Source of the DNA: Anaerolineales bacterium
Lineage (GTDB): Bacteria; Chloroflexota; Anaerolineae; 4572-78; J111
Reading direction: 5' to 3'
DNA: 64,000 bases
NCBI GenBank assembly: GCA_015075405.1
Contig: JABTUK010000004.1
Coordinates: 620,001 to 684,000, forward strand
The notes under the pieces were generated by a model. The model searched no databases. It saw only the letters and a list, made by a program, of their open reading frames with translations, and was not told where the DNA came from. Made by a program: the position numbers and the translations under genes. Below, piece by piece: positions 1 to 8,725 of the stretch (position 1 is its first letter; every line of letters starts with the position of its first letter).

Positions 1-22
1 TAATATCCCATCGGTCAGAACT

Positions 23-1696
23 TCAAGCCTCAACCAGTTCAAGCCGGTCGGCTATAACTGTGCCCAGGTAATTGGCCAGATATTCTCCGGCCATTGAGTA
101 GGGTAAAATCACCTCATTCGCTCCGGCATGTTTTAATTCGCGGACCTGCTCGGGTAAATCGGCGGTGGCAATAACGGTGGCGTTGGGGGCCAGGGTTCGG
201 CAGGTTTTGACCAGGGCCAGGTTGTTGATTCCTTTCAACAACACATCGGGAATGGTCGAGATAATCACCTCAGCCTCCCGTAGATGGGCGTGTTCCAACG
301 TATCCAGGTGGCTGATGTCGCCAAAGATGCCGACCACTTGCCGGCTTTGCAGCTCGCGCAACGCCTCGACGTTAAAATCCATTACCAGAATCTTATCAAG
401 CAGGTGCGGGTACTGCTCCGACAGCGTTTCGACCAGGGATTGCGCGCCGCGATGATAACCCAGAATGACAATGGGATAGGCCGAGTGTTCACCCGCCTCG
501 GAGTGAACTGCACCCCGGCCAGGCAAACGAAAACGCTCCAACAAATGCTCAACCTGATGGTAGATTTGGTAATTATACTTGATCAGATATGATGAAATAA
601 TGGAGGTAAAAACCATCGTGTAAATCAAAATGGCAAAGGTCAATTCCTGGATATGCCCCAGCCCCAACCCAATCGAAGCCACCACCAGAGAAAATTCACT
701 TAACTGGGCCAGATTTAAGGACGAGATAAAAGCGGTTCGCAGGCTGGCTCCGGTTTTCAGAGCCAGCGGGAGAATACTGACCATGCGGGAGATGATAATA
801 AATACGGTCAAGCCCAGGCTGGCCAGGATGACCGTACTTTCGGGGGCGATAATTTCCATCCCCAGCGAGACAAAGAACAGGGTCAGAAAGAAATCGCGCA
901 GGGGTAGGGTTTTTGCGGTAACGTGAATACTGTAGGGAAAGGTTGAAATCGAAACCCCGGCAATCAAAGCTCCCATTTCTTTGGACAGACCGATCACACC
1001 AGCCGCCCCGGCTACCAGGGCCGCCCAGCCGATGGAGACGGACACCACCATCTCCGGCGATTTGGAGATAGACTCAAAGATATTTTTCAGGATGTACTTA
1101 CTAACCAGAAAGCCGGCGCCTACCAGCAGCACGCTTTTGAGGATAGCCAGGCCGATAATGCTGACCTGGAAATTGTTGAAATTGGGTTGAAGCGCCAAGA
1201 TGACAATGGCCCACAGGTCTTGAATGATTAAAATGCCAACCGACAACTTGCCATGCAGCGTATCGAGTTCAAATTTGTCGTTGAGCGACTTGATGACAAT
1301 CGCCGTACTGCTCAAGGCGCACAGCAGGGCTACATACAAGACATCCAGGCCGCCCTGGCCGCTGTTAACCCCGGAGAAAGAGAAAACAGCCAGCCCCAAC
1401 AAAACACAGATAACAAACTGGCCGATACCGACCACAGCCAGCCGCTTACCAGAGGTGATAAGCGAACTCAAATCTAATTCCAGGCCGATGATGAACAGAA
1501 GCAGGATCAGGCCGATTTCAGAGATGATCTCGATGTTCTCCGGCTCGATTACCAGCGGCGGGCCAATTTGCGGCCCGACGATGACCCCGGCAATCAGGTA
1601 GCCCAGAATAATGGGCTGTTTTAACTTGTGGGTGATGAGGCCAATGATCGTGGCCACCACAACCACAATGCCAATATCTTCGATGAGTCCGTGCAT
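23..1696 (-). CDS. CPA2-family monovalent cation/proton antiporter with C-terminal TrkA-N domain
   Basis: Membrane antiporter expected to exchange Na+ or K+ for protons. The 557-residue product has about a dozen hydrophobic segments over residues 1-385, typical of the Na_H_exchanger fold (early ILGYLIAGVIVGP segment, later ALSSTAIVIKSL). A hydrophilic C-terminal Rossmann domain (about 405-557) resembles TrkA-N/RCK domains. The usual GxGRxG nucleotide loop reads GYHRGA here, so nucleotide binding may be altered. The layout matches KefB/YbaL-like CPA2 proteins. The start is supported by a strong AAGGGGGGA ribosome site just upstream. It stands alone and is transcribed away from the neighbouring repeat element. 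Which cation it moves cannot be read from the sequence. Confidence 0.9.
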   Translation of the reverse strand: MHGLIEDIGIVVVVATIIGLITHKLKQPIILGYLIAGVIVGPQIGPPLVIEPENIEIISEIGLILLLFIIGLELDLSSLITSGKRLAVVGIGQFVICVLLGLAVFSFSGVNSGQGGLDVLYVALLCALSSTAIVIKSLNDKFELDTLHGKLSVGILIIQDLWAIVILALQPNFNNFQVSIIGLAILKSVLLVGAGFLVSKYILKNIFESISKSPEMVVSVSIGWAALVAGAAGVIGLSKEMGALIAGVSISTFPYSIHVTAKTLPLRDFFLTLFFVSLGMEIIAPESTVILASLGLTVFIIISRMVSILPLALKTGASLRTAFISSLNLAQLSEFSLVVASIGLGLGHIQELTFAILIYTMVFTSIISSYLIKYNYQIYHQVEHLLERFRLPGRGAVHSEAGEHSAYPIVILGYHRGAQSLVETLSEQYPHLLDKILVMDFNVEALRELQSRQVVGIFGDISHLDTLEHAHLREAEVIISTIPDVLLKGINNLALVKTCRTLAPNATVIATADLPEQVRELKHAGANEVILPYSMAGEYLANYLGTVIADRLELVEA

Positions 1697-1720
1697 ACAA
1701 TCCCCCCTTTAGCTGACGGC

Positions 1721-1748
1721 CCTATAAAGTTTTCTAATGTTGGTGTAA
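1721..1748 (-). promoter_or_regulatory. Possible sigma70-type promoter of the antiporter
   Basis: Read on the minus strand, TTACAC and TATAGG are separated by 16 bp and lie about 25 bp upstream of the antiporter start. Both boxes are moderate matches, so this is only a candidate. Confidence 0.3.
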
Positions 1749-1824
1749 GCAGTTGGCCTTGTTTGAAATTTTCGATATTATAGACAGGGGATCGGTTAGC
1801 ACAAACTCACAACAAACAGTCTCA

Positions 1825-1892
1825 CTGGATCCAATTTTCGAGGAGTGAGGCATCCCTAGATGCCAAACGGAGCCGCATCTGAGGATGCTGGC
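1825..1892. repeat. Two-hairpin element, copy 1 (partner at 19202-19291)
   Basis: Starts TGGATCCAATTTTCGAGGAG and ends GCTGGCT, both shared with the copy at 19202. Between them lie hairpin GGCATC-CCTA-GATGCC and hairpin GCATC-TGAG-GATGC. In the other copy the same stems read GGCACG/CGTGCC and GCACG/CGTGC, so four base pairs differ in a compensated way. The right outer arm present in copy 2 is missing here, exactly where the neighbouring SDR gene ends. Confidence 0.8.
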
Positions 1893-2632
1893 TAAACAAT
1901 AAAGGGTTCGGGTGAATAAGGGGGCTGCTCTGAAGAGGCCAGATACAGCGCGGCATGGGCCACTTCGTCAACCATAACCAGCCGGCCCATTGGCTCTTTA
2001 GCCTCATAAGCCTGCCGGGCTGCTTGAGCATCAGTTTCCTGGGCGAACAAATGGCGCAGAATTGGTGTGTCTACTGCCGTAGGGCAGATGGCCCAGACCC
2101 GGATATTTTCGCGGGCGTAATCGGCGGCCAGGGTACGGCTGAGCATGACGACCCCGCCTTTAGTGGCGCTGTAAATAGCGCTGCCCGGCCAGCCGCGCAG
2201 CCCGGCAATCGAGCCAAGATTCAGGATGGCGCCGCCGCCGGCCCGTTTTAAGAGCGGAACCGCATATTTACAGGCCCAGAATACGCCCGATAGATTGACC
2301 GCCACCGCCCGGTCCCACAACGCCTCGTCAACCTCTTCGATTCGACCCCGTCCGGCAATACCCGCCGAATTAACCAGGACATCCAGCCGGCCATACTGTT
2401 TTTCGACTTGCGTCAGCACCGCTCGAATCTGGTCCCGCTGCGTCACATCTACCTGAAAAAAGAAGGCGGTTCCACCGTCAGCTCCAATCAGATTGACGGT
2501 TTCCTGCCCTGCTTCCAGCGCCAGATCGGCCACGGCTGTCTGCGCTCCTTCAGCGGCAAAGCGCAAGGCGATAGCCCGGCCAATGCCGCTGCCCCCGCCA
2601 ATGATTAAGGCAACTTTGTCTTTCAGCCGCAT
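1892..2632 (-). CDS. SDR-family oxidoreductase, C-terminus probably truncated
   Basis: NAD(P)-dependent dehydrogenase of the classical short-chain family. The GGGSGIG cofactor loop is near residues 12-18, NSAG near 88 and the catalytic YSATKGG (Tyr-x3-Lys) near 155. It is 246 residues long. Family members normally end with a segment like the TG-x-x-L-x-V-x-GG of the SDR at 3518; here the sequence breaks off after LYLASSE and ends in an unrelated PPYSPEPFIV tail. The stop codon overlaps the last base of the two-hairpin element (1825-1892), which suggests the original end was lost there. It is the last gene of a close-packed SDR-amidohydrolase-SDR unit (12 and 6 bp gaps). Substrate unknown. Confidence 0.85.
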   Translation of the reverse strand: MRLKDKVALIIGGGSGIGRAIALRFAAEGAQTAVADLALEAGQETVNLIGADGGTAFFFQVDVTQRDQIRAVLTQVEKQYGRLDVLVNSAGIAGRGRIEEVDEALWDRAVAVNLSGVFWACKYAVPLLKRAGGGAILNLGSIAGLRGWPGSAIYSATKGGVVMLSRTLAADYARENIRVWAICPTAVDTPILRHLFAQETDAQAARQAYEAKEPMGRLVMVDEVAHAALYLASSEQPPYSPEPFIV

Positions 2633-2644
2633 CGGTTTCTGCCT

Positions 2645-3511
2645 TTAGCCCTCTGACAGCCCCAGCAGCCGCGCCCCGTTGCGACTCAGTAGGTTTTTCT
2701 GCGCTTCTGGCTTGAGCGGCAGCGCCTTAAATTCGACCAGGGCCTGGCCCAACGAGCGGCTGGGATAACAGGAGGAATAGAGCATCCGATAGGCCAGATA
2801 GCTGTTGGCCGCTTTGACGTAATCCTCCGCGCCAGGCATATTGGGAATATACATATAAAATTCCGGCATCAGGTAAACATTGGGACAGCGCATGGCGACC
2901 GCGCAGATTTGGAGCGTCCAGGGCCAGGAGGCATGCCCGATGATCAAGGTCAATTCGGGCAAATCAAAGGCTACTTTCTGAATGTGAATGGGCAGGGAAT
3001 AGGTCATGTCCGGGCCAATGTAATGGCTGCTGGTAATAACTACCGGCACACCCAAATCGCGGCAAGTCTCATAAATGGGATAGATTGTTTCATCGTCATC
3101 GTGCAGGGGTGGACTGCTCCAACCTGGCAGCATGGCGATGCCCCGACAACCCAGCGTCTCGATACAGCGGCGGACCTCATCCACCGCCCCCGGTTCGCGG
3201 GGGTCAATACCGCCAAAGCCGACAAAACGGCCGGGATATCGCTGCACTAATTCAGCAATATCATCATTGCTGGCGCTGCGGCCAGTCGGGCCGGTACGCT
3301 GCCCGGTGATAACGGCCAGGTCAATCCCAGCTTCGTCCATCTCCTGCACAAACAGCTCGATGGACTGCTGCTCAAACGAAGGCGGGGTAATTCGACCTAC
3401 GGCGAAAGGATTGCCGGTGACCGGGTCTTCGACGGCAGGGCGAGGCCGGAAGAAGTGTATCCCCAAAAAGCTTTTATAGGGTGGCTGGACGCGAAAATCA
3501 ATGATCATCAC
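2645..3511 (-). CDS. Amidohydrolase-2 family protein (TIM-barrel hydrolase or decarboxylase type)
   Basis: 288 residues with the layout of amidohydrolase-2 proteins: a beta1 strand at the N-terminus, VGFGGIDPRE near 105, VVITSSHY near 170 and IIGHASWPW near 200. The usual first metal motif DxHxH is replaced by DFRVQPP, and the late aspartate motif (usually GSDYP) reads SSCYPSR. Either the metal site is reorganised or the protein does not use the standard hydrolytic chemistry. It lies between two SDR genes in one minus-strand transcription unit, so a shared small-molecule pathway is likely. The second methionine (MIIDF) is an equally good start. Substrate not inferable. Confidence 0.75.
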   Translation of the reverse strand: MMIIDFRVQPPYKSFLGIHFFRPRPAVEDPVTGNPFAVGRITPPSFEQQSIELFVQEMDEAGIDLAVITGQRTGPTGRSASNDDIAELVQRYPGRFVGFGGIDPREPGAVDEVRRCIETLGCRGIAMLPGWSSPPLHDDDETIYPIYETCRDLGVPVVITSSHYIGPDMTYSLPIHIQKVAFDLPELTLIIGHASWPWTLQICAVAMRCPNVYLMPEFYMYIPNMPGAEDYVKAANSYLAYRMLYSSCYPSRSLGQALVEFKALPLKPEAQKNLLSRNGARLLGLSEG

Positions 3512-3517
3512 TATGTC

Positions 3518-4285
3518 CTACAACGTCCCGGATGTCCACAAATCGGCCCCGCCGCCGACATAGAGATGCTGTCCGGTAATGAATTCGGCTTCGTCGCTGG
3601 CAAAGAACAGCACCGCGCAGGCCACATCGGCGGGTGTGCCCAGGCGGGGAATAGGATTCTTGGCTGCTTTTTGCAAGTCCTGCTCCTGCTCCTCTTTAGG
3701 CATCCCCAGAAAAAGCGGCGTGACCACTAGGGTGGGCGAAACACAGTTGGCGGTAATGCCGTACTTGCCCAATTCAATCGCCAGACTGCGGGTCAGGCTG
3801 ACCACCCCGCCTTTGGAAGCAGCATAATTGGCCAGACCGCGCCCACCCAGCCAAGAGCGCGAGGCAATGTTGACAATCCGGCCATACCCCTGCTTTTTCA
3901 TCACCCGGACGGCGTTCTGGCAGCAGAGGTATTGAGATTTCAGATTGACGGTCAGGATTTTGTCCCAGGTGGCCTCGCTCATTTCGTCAATTTCCACTTC
4001 CGGGGCAATGATCCCGGCGTTATTGACTAGAATATCAATTCGGCCAAACGAGTCGGGCACCTTTTGACACAATGCGGCCACACTTTCGGCGCTACTGACA
4101 TCGGTTTTGACTCCCAACGCCGCGCCACCGCTGGCTGTAATCTCGCCGGTTACGCGCTCCAGCCCGGTTGGGCTGATGTCGGCAATACAAACCTTCGCCC
4201 CAGCGTGAGCCAGCGCTTTGGCAATCCCCTCGCCGATACCACTGCCGCCGCCGGTGACAATCGCTACTCTGTCTCTAACGGTCAC
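3518..4285 (-). CDS. SDR-family oxidoreductase (FabG-like)
   Basis: Complete classical short-chain dehydrogenase of 255 residues: GGGSGIGEG cofactor loop at about 12-20, NNAG near 90, SRSWLGG then the YAASKGG catalytic motif near 155, and a C-terminal FITGQHLYVGGG typical of the family. It probably reduces or oxidises a keto/hydroxy group with NAD(P). First gene of the SDR-amidohydrolase-SDR unit. The dyad repeat at 4302-4378 separates it from the aspartoacylase-like gene upstream. Exact substrate unknown. Confidence 0.9.
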   Translation of the reverse strand: MTVRDRVAIVTGGGSGIGEGIAKALAHAGAKVCIADISPTGLERVTGEITASGGAALGVKTDVSSAESVAALCQKVPDSFGRIDILVNNAGIIAPEVEIDEMSEATWDKILTVNLKSQYLCCQNAVRVMKKQGYGRIVNIASRSWLGGRGLANYAASKGGVVSLTRSLAIELGKYGITANCVSPTLVVTPLFLGMPKEEQEQDLQKAAKNPIPRLGTPADVACAVLFFASDEAEFITGQHLYVGGGADLWTSGTL

Positions 4286-4301
4286 AATCTAATCCTCTCT
4301 T

Positions 4302-4378
4302 GATGAAGCGAGGAGGCGAGGAGGCGATGAGGCGAAAGAAGTTCCGCTTCATCGCCTCCCTTTTCCTCGCCTCACCTC
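4302..4378. repeat. GAGGCGA-word dyad repeat
   Basis: Left array of 7-8 bp GAGGCGA-type words, a short AGAAGTTCC centre, and right arrays of TCGCCTC words that can pair with the left. It fills the gap between two minus-strand genes. The same word occurs inside cobO and three times inside cobN. Confidence 0.85.
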
Positions 4379-5323
4379 TCAAACCACGCCAATCTTCCCG
4401 GCAAAGGCATTGGCCTTGATTCCGCGAGCACTGATGACATCCAGCACCACCCCGGCCTCCGGCACGCGAATCTCTTCCAGCAGGCGGCCATCGAAATCAA
4501 GAACACGGGCAAAAACAGCATCTTTTTCAATCCAATCACCGACGGTGACGGCGGGTTGATAAAGTCCTAGCTGGGTGGTCTTGAGGATTACCCCGTGATT
4601 GAGTTTAATGGATTGGCCGGCCCAGGGGACCGGCTGGCCCGGCTTGATGCCCAGGAATTTTAGAGCATTTTGGAGCGAATTGTAGACTGCCGAGATGTGC
4701 CGTTCTTCGCGCAGGCCGCGCCCGCCCGCTTCGAGGGTGACGGCGGGGCGGCCGCTCTTGACCGCTTCCGCTGCACCCGTACCGCTGCCCAAAACCGTAC
4801 CGTAGGCGTCGGTCACTTCTACAAAGGGGAAGCCGAGGGCCAGGGCGAAGTCGAGCGTTTTTTGGTCCAGGTCGGGCTGGCCGGCTTTGTGGGTGATAAT
4901 GAACAGGTCAATCGCTTCGTCAAATTCGCCGCCGTGGCTGTCAATCACATAATCGGCTTGGCTGATGACCTCCTGGGTGATGGTGTAGGCAATGACCTCG
5001 GTCAGCGTGCCGTCGGCCTTGCCGGGCCAAACCCGGTTGAGGTTCTTGCCGTCAATGGGATTGGTGTATTGGGTGTGGCTGCACAGAGCCATCACGTCTG
5101 CCGCCAGGACCACATACACCTTGCCCGAAAGCTCAGTCGGGTCCAGCGACTCCCAGAAACGCGCCACCCCGTCGTGGGCAGCATATTCGGTGGCGTGAAC
5201 CGCCCCAATCACAGCCAGGGTTGGGCCGGGGTTCTGGCCCTCGACAATCCCGACCGGGACGAAGGTTTCAAAGTTGTTGTGTTTATCTATCACCGGGAAT
5301 TTAACAAAGGTTTTGCTTGGCAT
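4379..5323 (-). CDS. Succinylglutamate desuccinylase/aspartoacylase family protein
   Basis: 314-residue zinc carboxypeptidase-like deacylase. GAVHATEYAAHDG near residue 40 gives the first metal-binding His and Glu, and VIDSHGGEFDEA near 130 gives the second His. YGTVLGSGTGAAEAVKSGRPAVTLEAGG follows (about 180-205), and the C-terminus is a beta-rich AstE/AspA-like domain. Members cleave N-acyl groups from amino acids or small amides. The position among peptide-uptake and hydrolase genes fits a role in breaking down imported acylated amino compounds. The substrate is not determined. Confidence 0.85.
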   Translation of the reverse strand: MPSKTFVKFPVIDKHNNFETFVPVGIVEGQNPGPTLAVIGAVHATEYAAHDGVARFWESLDPTELSGKVYVVLAADVMALCSHTQYTNPIDGKNLNRVWPGKADGTLTEVIAYTITQEVISQADYVIDSHGGEFDEAIDLFIITHKAGQPDLDQKTLDFALALGFPFVEVTDAYGTVLGSGTGAAEAVKSGRPAVTLEAGGRGLREERHISAVYNSLQNALKFLGIKPGQPVPWAGQSIKLNHGVILKTTQLGLYQPAVTVGDWIEKDAVFARVLDFDGRLLEEIRVPEAGVVLDVISARGIKANAFAGKIGVV

Positions 5324-5356
5324 ATAGTTTTTTCTCCTCGAAAATATAGCTTTGCC

Positions 5357-5386
5357 GGAGTCCCAAAAGCTATGCTTTTGGACTCC
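5357..5386. repeat. GGAGTCC...GGACTCC palindrome (short form)
   Basis: 30-bp inverted repeat GGAGTCCCAAAAGC - TAT - GCTTTTGGACTCC. It is a half-size relative of the 47-bp elements at 17189 and 27875 and of the copy inside cobB at 42977. Confidence 0.75.
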
Positions 5387-5409
5387 ATTTTCATCAGGGG
5401 TGACGCTCT

Positions 5410-5445
5410 AAGCCGGTCTGCCCACAGGGGGTCTTTGGCTCTGAC
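5410..5445. repeat. Repeat shared in opposite orientation with 39543-39601
   Basis: The stretch from GGTCTGCCCACAGGGGG to TTTGGCTCTGAC is, apart from a base or two, the reverse complement of the right half of the element at 39543-39601. No reading frame uses it. Confidence 0.65.
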
Positions 5446-5482
5446 CTGCGTCCGGGAGTCTGAGTCAGAAGGCGCACAGAAT

Positions 5483-6586
5483 TCAGGCGGCTGCTTCGGC
5501 CACTGGTAGCAATTCGAGGGTGGTGCCCAGGTATTCCATCACCCGCCCCTGCTCAGTTTTGACTACGTGATAAAAACTGATCGGCGCGCCGACCCGCTCG
5601 CCGGTGGGGCTAAAATTGATAAGGCCACTGACCCCCTGATAATCCCGCAAACTGCGAACCTCGGCCAGGATGCGGCGGCGGTCTGGTCCCCCGGCCCGGC
5701 GCAGGGCCTCGGCGATGATCATAACGGCGTCGTAAGCTTCGGGGCTGTACGTGCTGTCCTCAGGGTAACGGGCGACGTAAGCCTGTCGAAAGGCTGCCGC
5801 GCTGGGCAGTCGTCGGAAATCGGCCCCGGAATAGGTATGGTAGGCTTCGGCCTCCGGCTCGCCTCCACCCAATGGAAAAGCGGTCTTCATGGCGTCGGTA
5901 CCCAAGAAGGGAACTTTTAACCCGGCTTGGCGCAGCCCGCCCGAAATGAGCAGCCCTTCGCGCGGATGCACGGCGCAGAAAACCAGCTCCGGTTGGGCAG
6001 CCACAGTGGCCCGAATGAGATCGCTAAAATCGTCGCCACCATTGGGATATTTCTGCCGCCCGGCAATCTGGCCGCCCAACTTCTCGTATTCACGGGCGAA
6101 AATGTCAGAAGTAGTAGTTGCCCAGGCATCATCCGCATGGATAATCGCCGCGCGGCCCGCTTTGAGATAGCCGTAAGCCATGCGGGCCAGTTCGCCGCCC
6201 TGGCCGTTCTCGTTGGCCACCAGCCGGAAAAAAGTCTGGTAGCCGCGCTGGCACAGATCAGGATGAGAGGCGCAGGGGCTGACCTGAACCAAACCAGCGT
6301 CATGGTAAATTGAGGCACTGGCAAACGCTTCGCTGCTGCCCATCGGCCCGACCACACCGATGATGCTCGGATCGGCCACAATCTCTCTGGCAAATTTTTC
6401 GGTTGTCGCCGTATCGCCAAAATCATCAAAAATTTTCCAATCCAGGTGTATCGGCAGGCTGGCGTCATTTTTGAGTTCGTCTATGGCAATCTGCGCGCCT
6501 CGATAGATAGGATTTTCCTCCGCCGGTCGCTGCGGGCGGGTCGAGATGGAAAAGGCAATAATGGCTGTTGGTTTTTTATTTGACAT
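5483..6586 (-). CDS. Leu/Ile/Val-type substrate-binding protein (Peripla_BP_6) without signal peptide
   Basis: 367 residues with the two-lobed periplasmic-binding fold: a GAQIAIDELKN segment near 30, VGPMGSSEAFASASIYHDAG near 85-105, FFRLVANENGQG near 135, and TYSPEAYDAVMIIAEALRRAG near 295. Homologous binding proteins of branched-chain amino acid importers carry a signal peptide or lipobox, but this one begins MSNKKPTAIIAFS with neither. No permease or ATPase of that importer class is nearby. It may be a cytoplasmic sensor or carrier, or an in-frame upstream start may have been lost. It is 3 bp from the aminotransferase gene, so the two are probably co-transcribed. Confidence 0.8.
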   Translation of the reverse strand: MSNKKPTAIIAFSISTRPQRPAEENPIYRGAQIAIDELKNDASLPIHLDWKIFDDFGDTATTEKFAREIVADPSIIGVVGPMGSSEAFASASIYHDAGLVQVSPCASHPDLCQRGYQTFFRLVANENGQGGELARMAYGYLKAGRAAIIHADDAWATTTSDIFAREYEKLGGQIAGRQKYPNGGDDFSDLIRATVAAQPELVFCAVHPREGLLISGGLRQAGLKVPFLGTDAMKTAFPLGGGEPEAEAYHTYSGADFRRLPSAAAFRQAYVARYPEDSTYSPEAYDAVMIIAEALRRAGGPDRRRILAEVRSLRDYQGVSGLINFSPTGERVGAPISFYHVVKTEQGRVMEYLGTTLELLPVAEAAA

Positions 6587-6588
6587 AT

Positions 6589-7758
6589 TTAACTCCTGAG
6601 AAAATATTCACGGATCGTTTCTCCCACTTTCTCAACTTCCTGCCGCGATAGCTCAGGAATAGTGGGCAGGCACAGCAGTTCGCGGGCTACCTGTTCTGTT
6701 TGGGGAAAGTCACCCGGACGGTAGCCCAGATACCCGTAGGCCGGCTGGAGGTGCAGCGGCGGCACGTAGTTCAAGCCACTCCAGATGCCGGCCCCGGCCA
6801 GGTAACGCATCAAGCCGTCGCGCCGGGGCGACCGGATCACAAAGACCCGAAATGCCGGCTCGGTCTCCGGCGTGTCCTGGGGTAAAAATAGGTGTGTCGG
6901 CTCCAAATCGGCCAGCATTTCGCGGTAGAGGCCGGCATTCTCCCGCCGGCGCCGGACCCACTCGTCCAGGTAGCGCAGCTTGACCCGCAGCACGGCGGCT
7001 TGCAACTCATCCAGGCGGGCATTAAACCCTTCGGCCTCGTATTCAAACTGCGCGCCGATCTCTCCCCGCTCGATGGCTTTCAGGCTGGCCAGATCAAAGC
7101 CGTAGCTGCTCCACATCCGCACCTGCTGAGCCAAAGCGGCATCATTGGTAACTACTATACCGGCTTTGCCAAAGGCTCCCAGGATTTTGCCGGGACTGAA
7201 GCTGAAACAGCCTAACGTCCCCCAACTTCCCACCGGTCGCCCTCGATAGGTCGCGCCCACGGCCAGGGCTGCATCTTCGATCACCGGGAGGTTGTGCCTG
7301 GTGGCAATTTCCAGGACCGGCTGCATCGCGGCCGGGTTGCCGTACATATGAACTGCAATTACAGCCCGTGTTCGCGGCGTGATCGCAGCGGCCAACGGGT
7401 CGGGATCGAGGTTGTAGGTGCGTGGGTGAATGTCCACCCAAACCAACCGGGCATCCGCCTGCGTCACCGGCGCAGAGGCCGAGATGTCCACCTGAGGCGT
7501 CGAAATCACCTCATCGCCGGGTTGAAGGTTCAAAGCTTTTAAGGCCAGCAGCACCGCCGCACTGCCAGAACTAACGCCTACAGCGTACTTGACCCCCATG
7601 TATGCGGCAAACTCTGCCTCAAAGGCTTCGACTTCCGGACCAGGGGTAAACACCGCCCGCCGGATGACGCCGGCCACGGCCTGGTCCAGTTCGGTTTGGA
7701 TCGCCGCGTGCTGCTGGGTCAGCCGCGAGCCGGGAATGATAAAGTTCTGGGTCAACAT
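6589..7758 (-). CDS. DegT/DnrJ/EryC1/StrS-family aminotransferase
   Basis: PLP-dependent sugar-type aminotransferase fold, about 389 residues. SSGSAAVLLALKAL binds the PLP phosphate, VHMYGNPAAM and EDAALAVGATYRG follow, and FSFSPGKILGAFGKAG carries the probable Schiff-base lysine. The reading frame extends to 7806, but the chosen ATG at 7758 (MLTQNFIIPG) has a GGAG ribosome site at good distance. It also overlaps the permease stop less and starts where family members start. It sits downstream of the DppB/DppC permeases. Its product (amino sugar or other) is not deducible. Confidence 0.88.
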   Translation of the reverse strand: MLTQNFIIPGSRLTQQHAAIQTELDQAVAGVIRRAVFTPGPEVEAFEAEFAAYMGVKYAVGVSSGSAAVLLALKALNLQPGDEVISTPQVDISASAPVTQADARLVWVDIHPRTYNLDPDPLAAAITPRTRAVIAVHMYGNPAAMQPVLEIATRHNLPVIEDAALAVGATYRGRPVGSWGTLGCFSFSPGKILGAFGKAGIVVTNDAALAQQVRMWSSYGFDLASLKAIERGEIGAQFEYEAEGFNARLDELQAAVLRVKLRYLDEWVRRRRENAGLYREMLADLEPTHLFLPQDTPETEPAFRVFVIRSPRRDGLMRYLAGAGIWSGLNYVPPLHLQPAYGYLGYRPGDFPQTEQVARELLCLPTIPELSRQEVEKVGETIREYFLRS

Positions 7759-7762
7759 GGTC

Positions 7763-8692
7763 TTAACTCCGCTTGTTGCGCGGGTCGAAAAACTCGTTGA
7801 TGCCATCGCCGATGTAGTTGGCCGCGGCGGCAGTCAAAACCAGGGCGATGCCGGGAAAGAAAACCAGCCACCAGGCCGTGTCAAGGTAGGCCCGACCCTC
7901 GGCCATCATGTTGCCCCAAGTGGGTGTGGGTGGTTGCGCGCCCATGCCCAGAAACCCCAGCGACGACTCGTAAATGATCACCTTGCCCAATTCAAACGAG
8001 GCGATGACAATGAGCGGTCGGGCCACATTGGGCAAAATGTGATAGACCAGAATCCGCAGGGTGGGGCAACCAAGGCAGCGGGCGGCTTCGATAAACTCGC
8101 GCTGGCGCAGGCTCAGGGTTGAAGCGCGCACGGTACGGGCAAAAACGGGCCAACCGGTGACGATAAAGACGATAATGACGTTGGTAATACTCGGCCCCAA
8201 CAGGGCCACAATTGCCAGGGCCAGCAGAATCAAAGGCAGAGCCAGTTGCAAATCGGCCAGGCGCATAATAATGTCGTCAAAATAGCCGCCGTAAAAACCA
8301 GAGATAAGGCCCAAGACTACCCCCACCACGCCGGCCCCGGCTACCGCCACCAAACCAATGCCCAGCGACAGCCGGGCAGCCAGGGTGACACGGGTCAGGA
8401 TGTCGCGCCCCAGTTGGTCCGTGCCCAACAGGTGTGACCGGCCCTCTTTATCTACCCAACCCGGCGACTGGAGCCGCCCGCGCAAATCCTGGCGGTAAGG
8501 GTCAAACGGGGAGATGAGCGGGACCAGCAGCGCCACCGCGATGATCAACAGCAAAATCGTTGCGCCAACCAGGGGCAGCGCCGCCCGCCGCAAAAAGCGG
8601 ACCGTCTGGTTCGGTCGCCTTTGCAGCCAGGGAGAAACCTGATCGGCCGGCTTGAGTGGACCAGCCAGGTCACGGCTTGGGTTAACCGCCAT
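7763..8692 (-). CDS. ABC transporter permease, OppC/DppC type
   Basis: 309-residue inner-membrane permease with an N-terminal OppC_N region and six predicted helices. The EAA loop reads EAARCLGCPTLRILVYHILPN-like near residues 200-220 and is the ATPase contact site. The first hydrophobic helix follows a hydrophilic tail of about 45 residues. It forms a binding protein-DppB-DppC set with the genes at 9703 and 8726. No OppD/OppF ATPase gene lies in the window, so the set must borrow ATPases from elsewhere. Confidence 0.92.
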   Translation of the reverse strand: MAVNPSRDLAGPLKPADQVSPWLQRRPNQTVRFLRRAALPLVGATILLLIIAVALLVPLISPFDPYRQDLRGRLQSPGWVDKEGRSHLLGTDQLGRDILTRVTLAARLSLGIGLVAVAGAGVVGVVLGLISGFYGGYFDDIIMRLADLQLALPLILLALAIVALLGPSITNVIIVFIVTGWPVFARTVRASTLSLRQREFIEAARCLGCPTLRILVYHILPNVARPLIVIASFELGKVIIYESSLGFLGMGAQPPTPTWGNMMAEGRAYLDTAWWLVFFPGIALVLTAAAANYIGDGINEFFDPRNKRS

Positions 8693-8725
8693 GCAAATCC
8701 TTTCTGCTCCAGGGAATGGGTTTTA

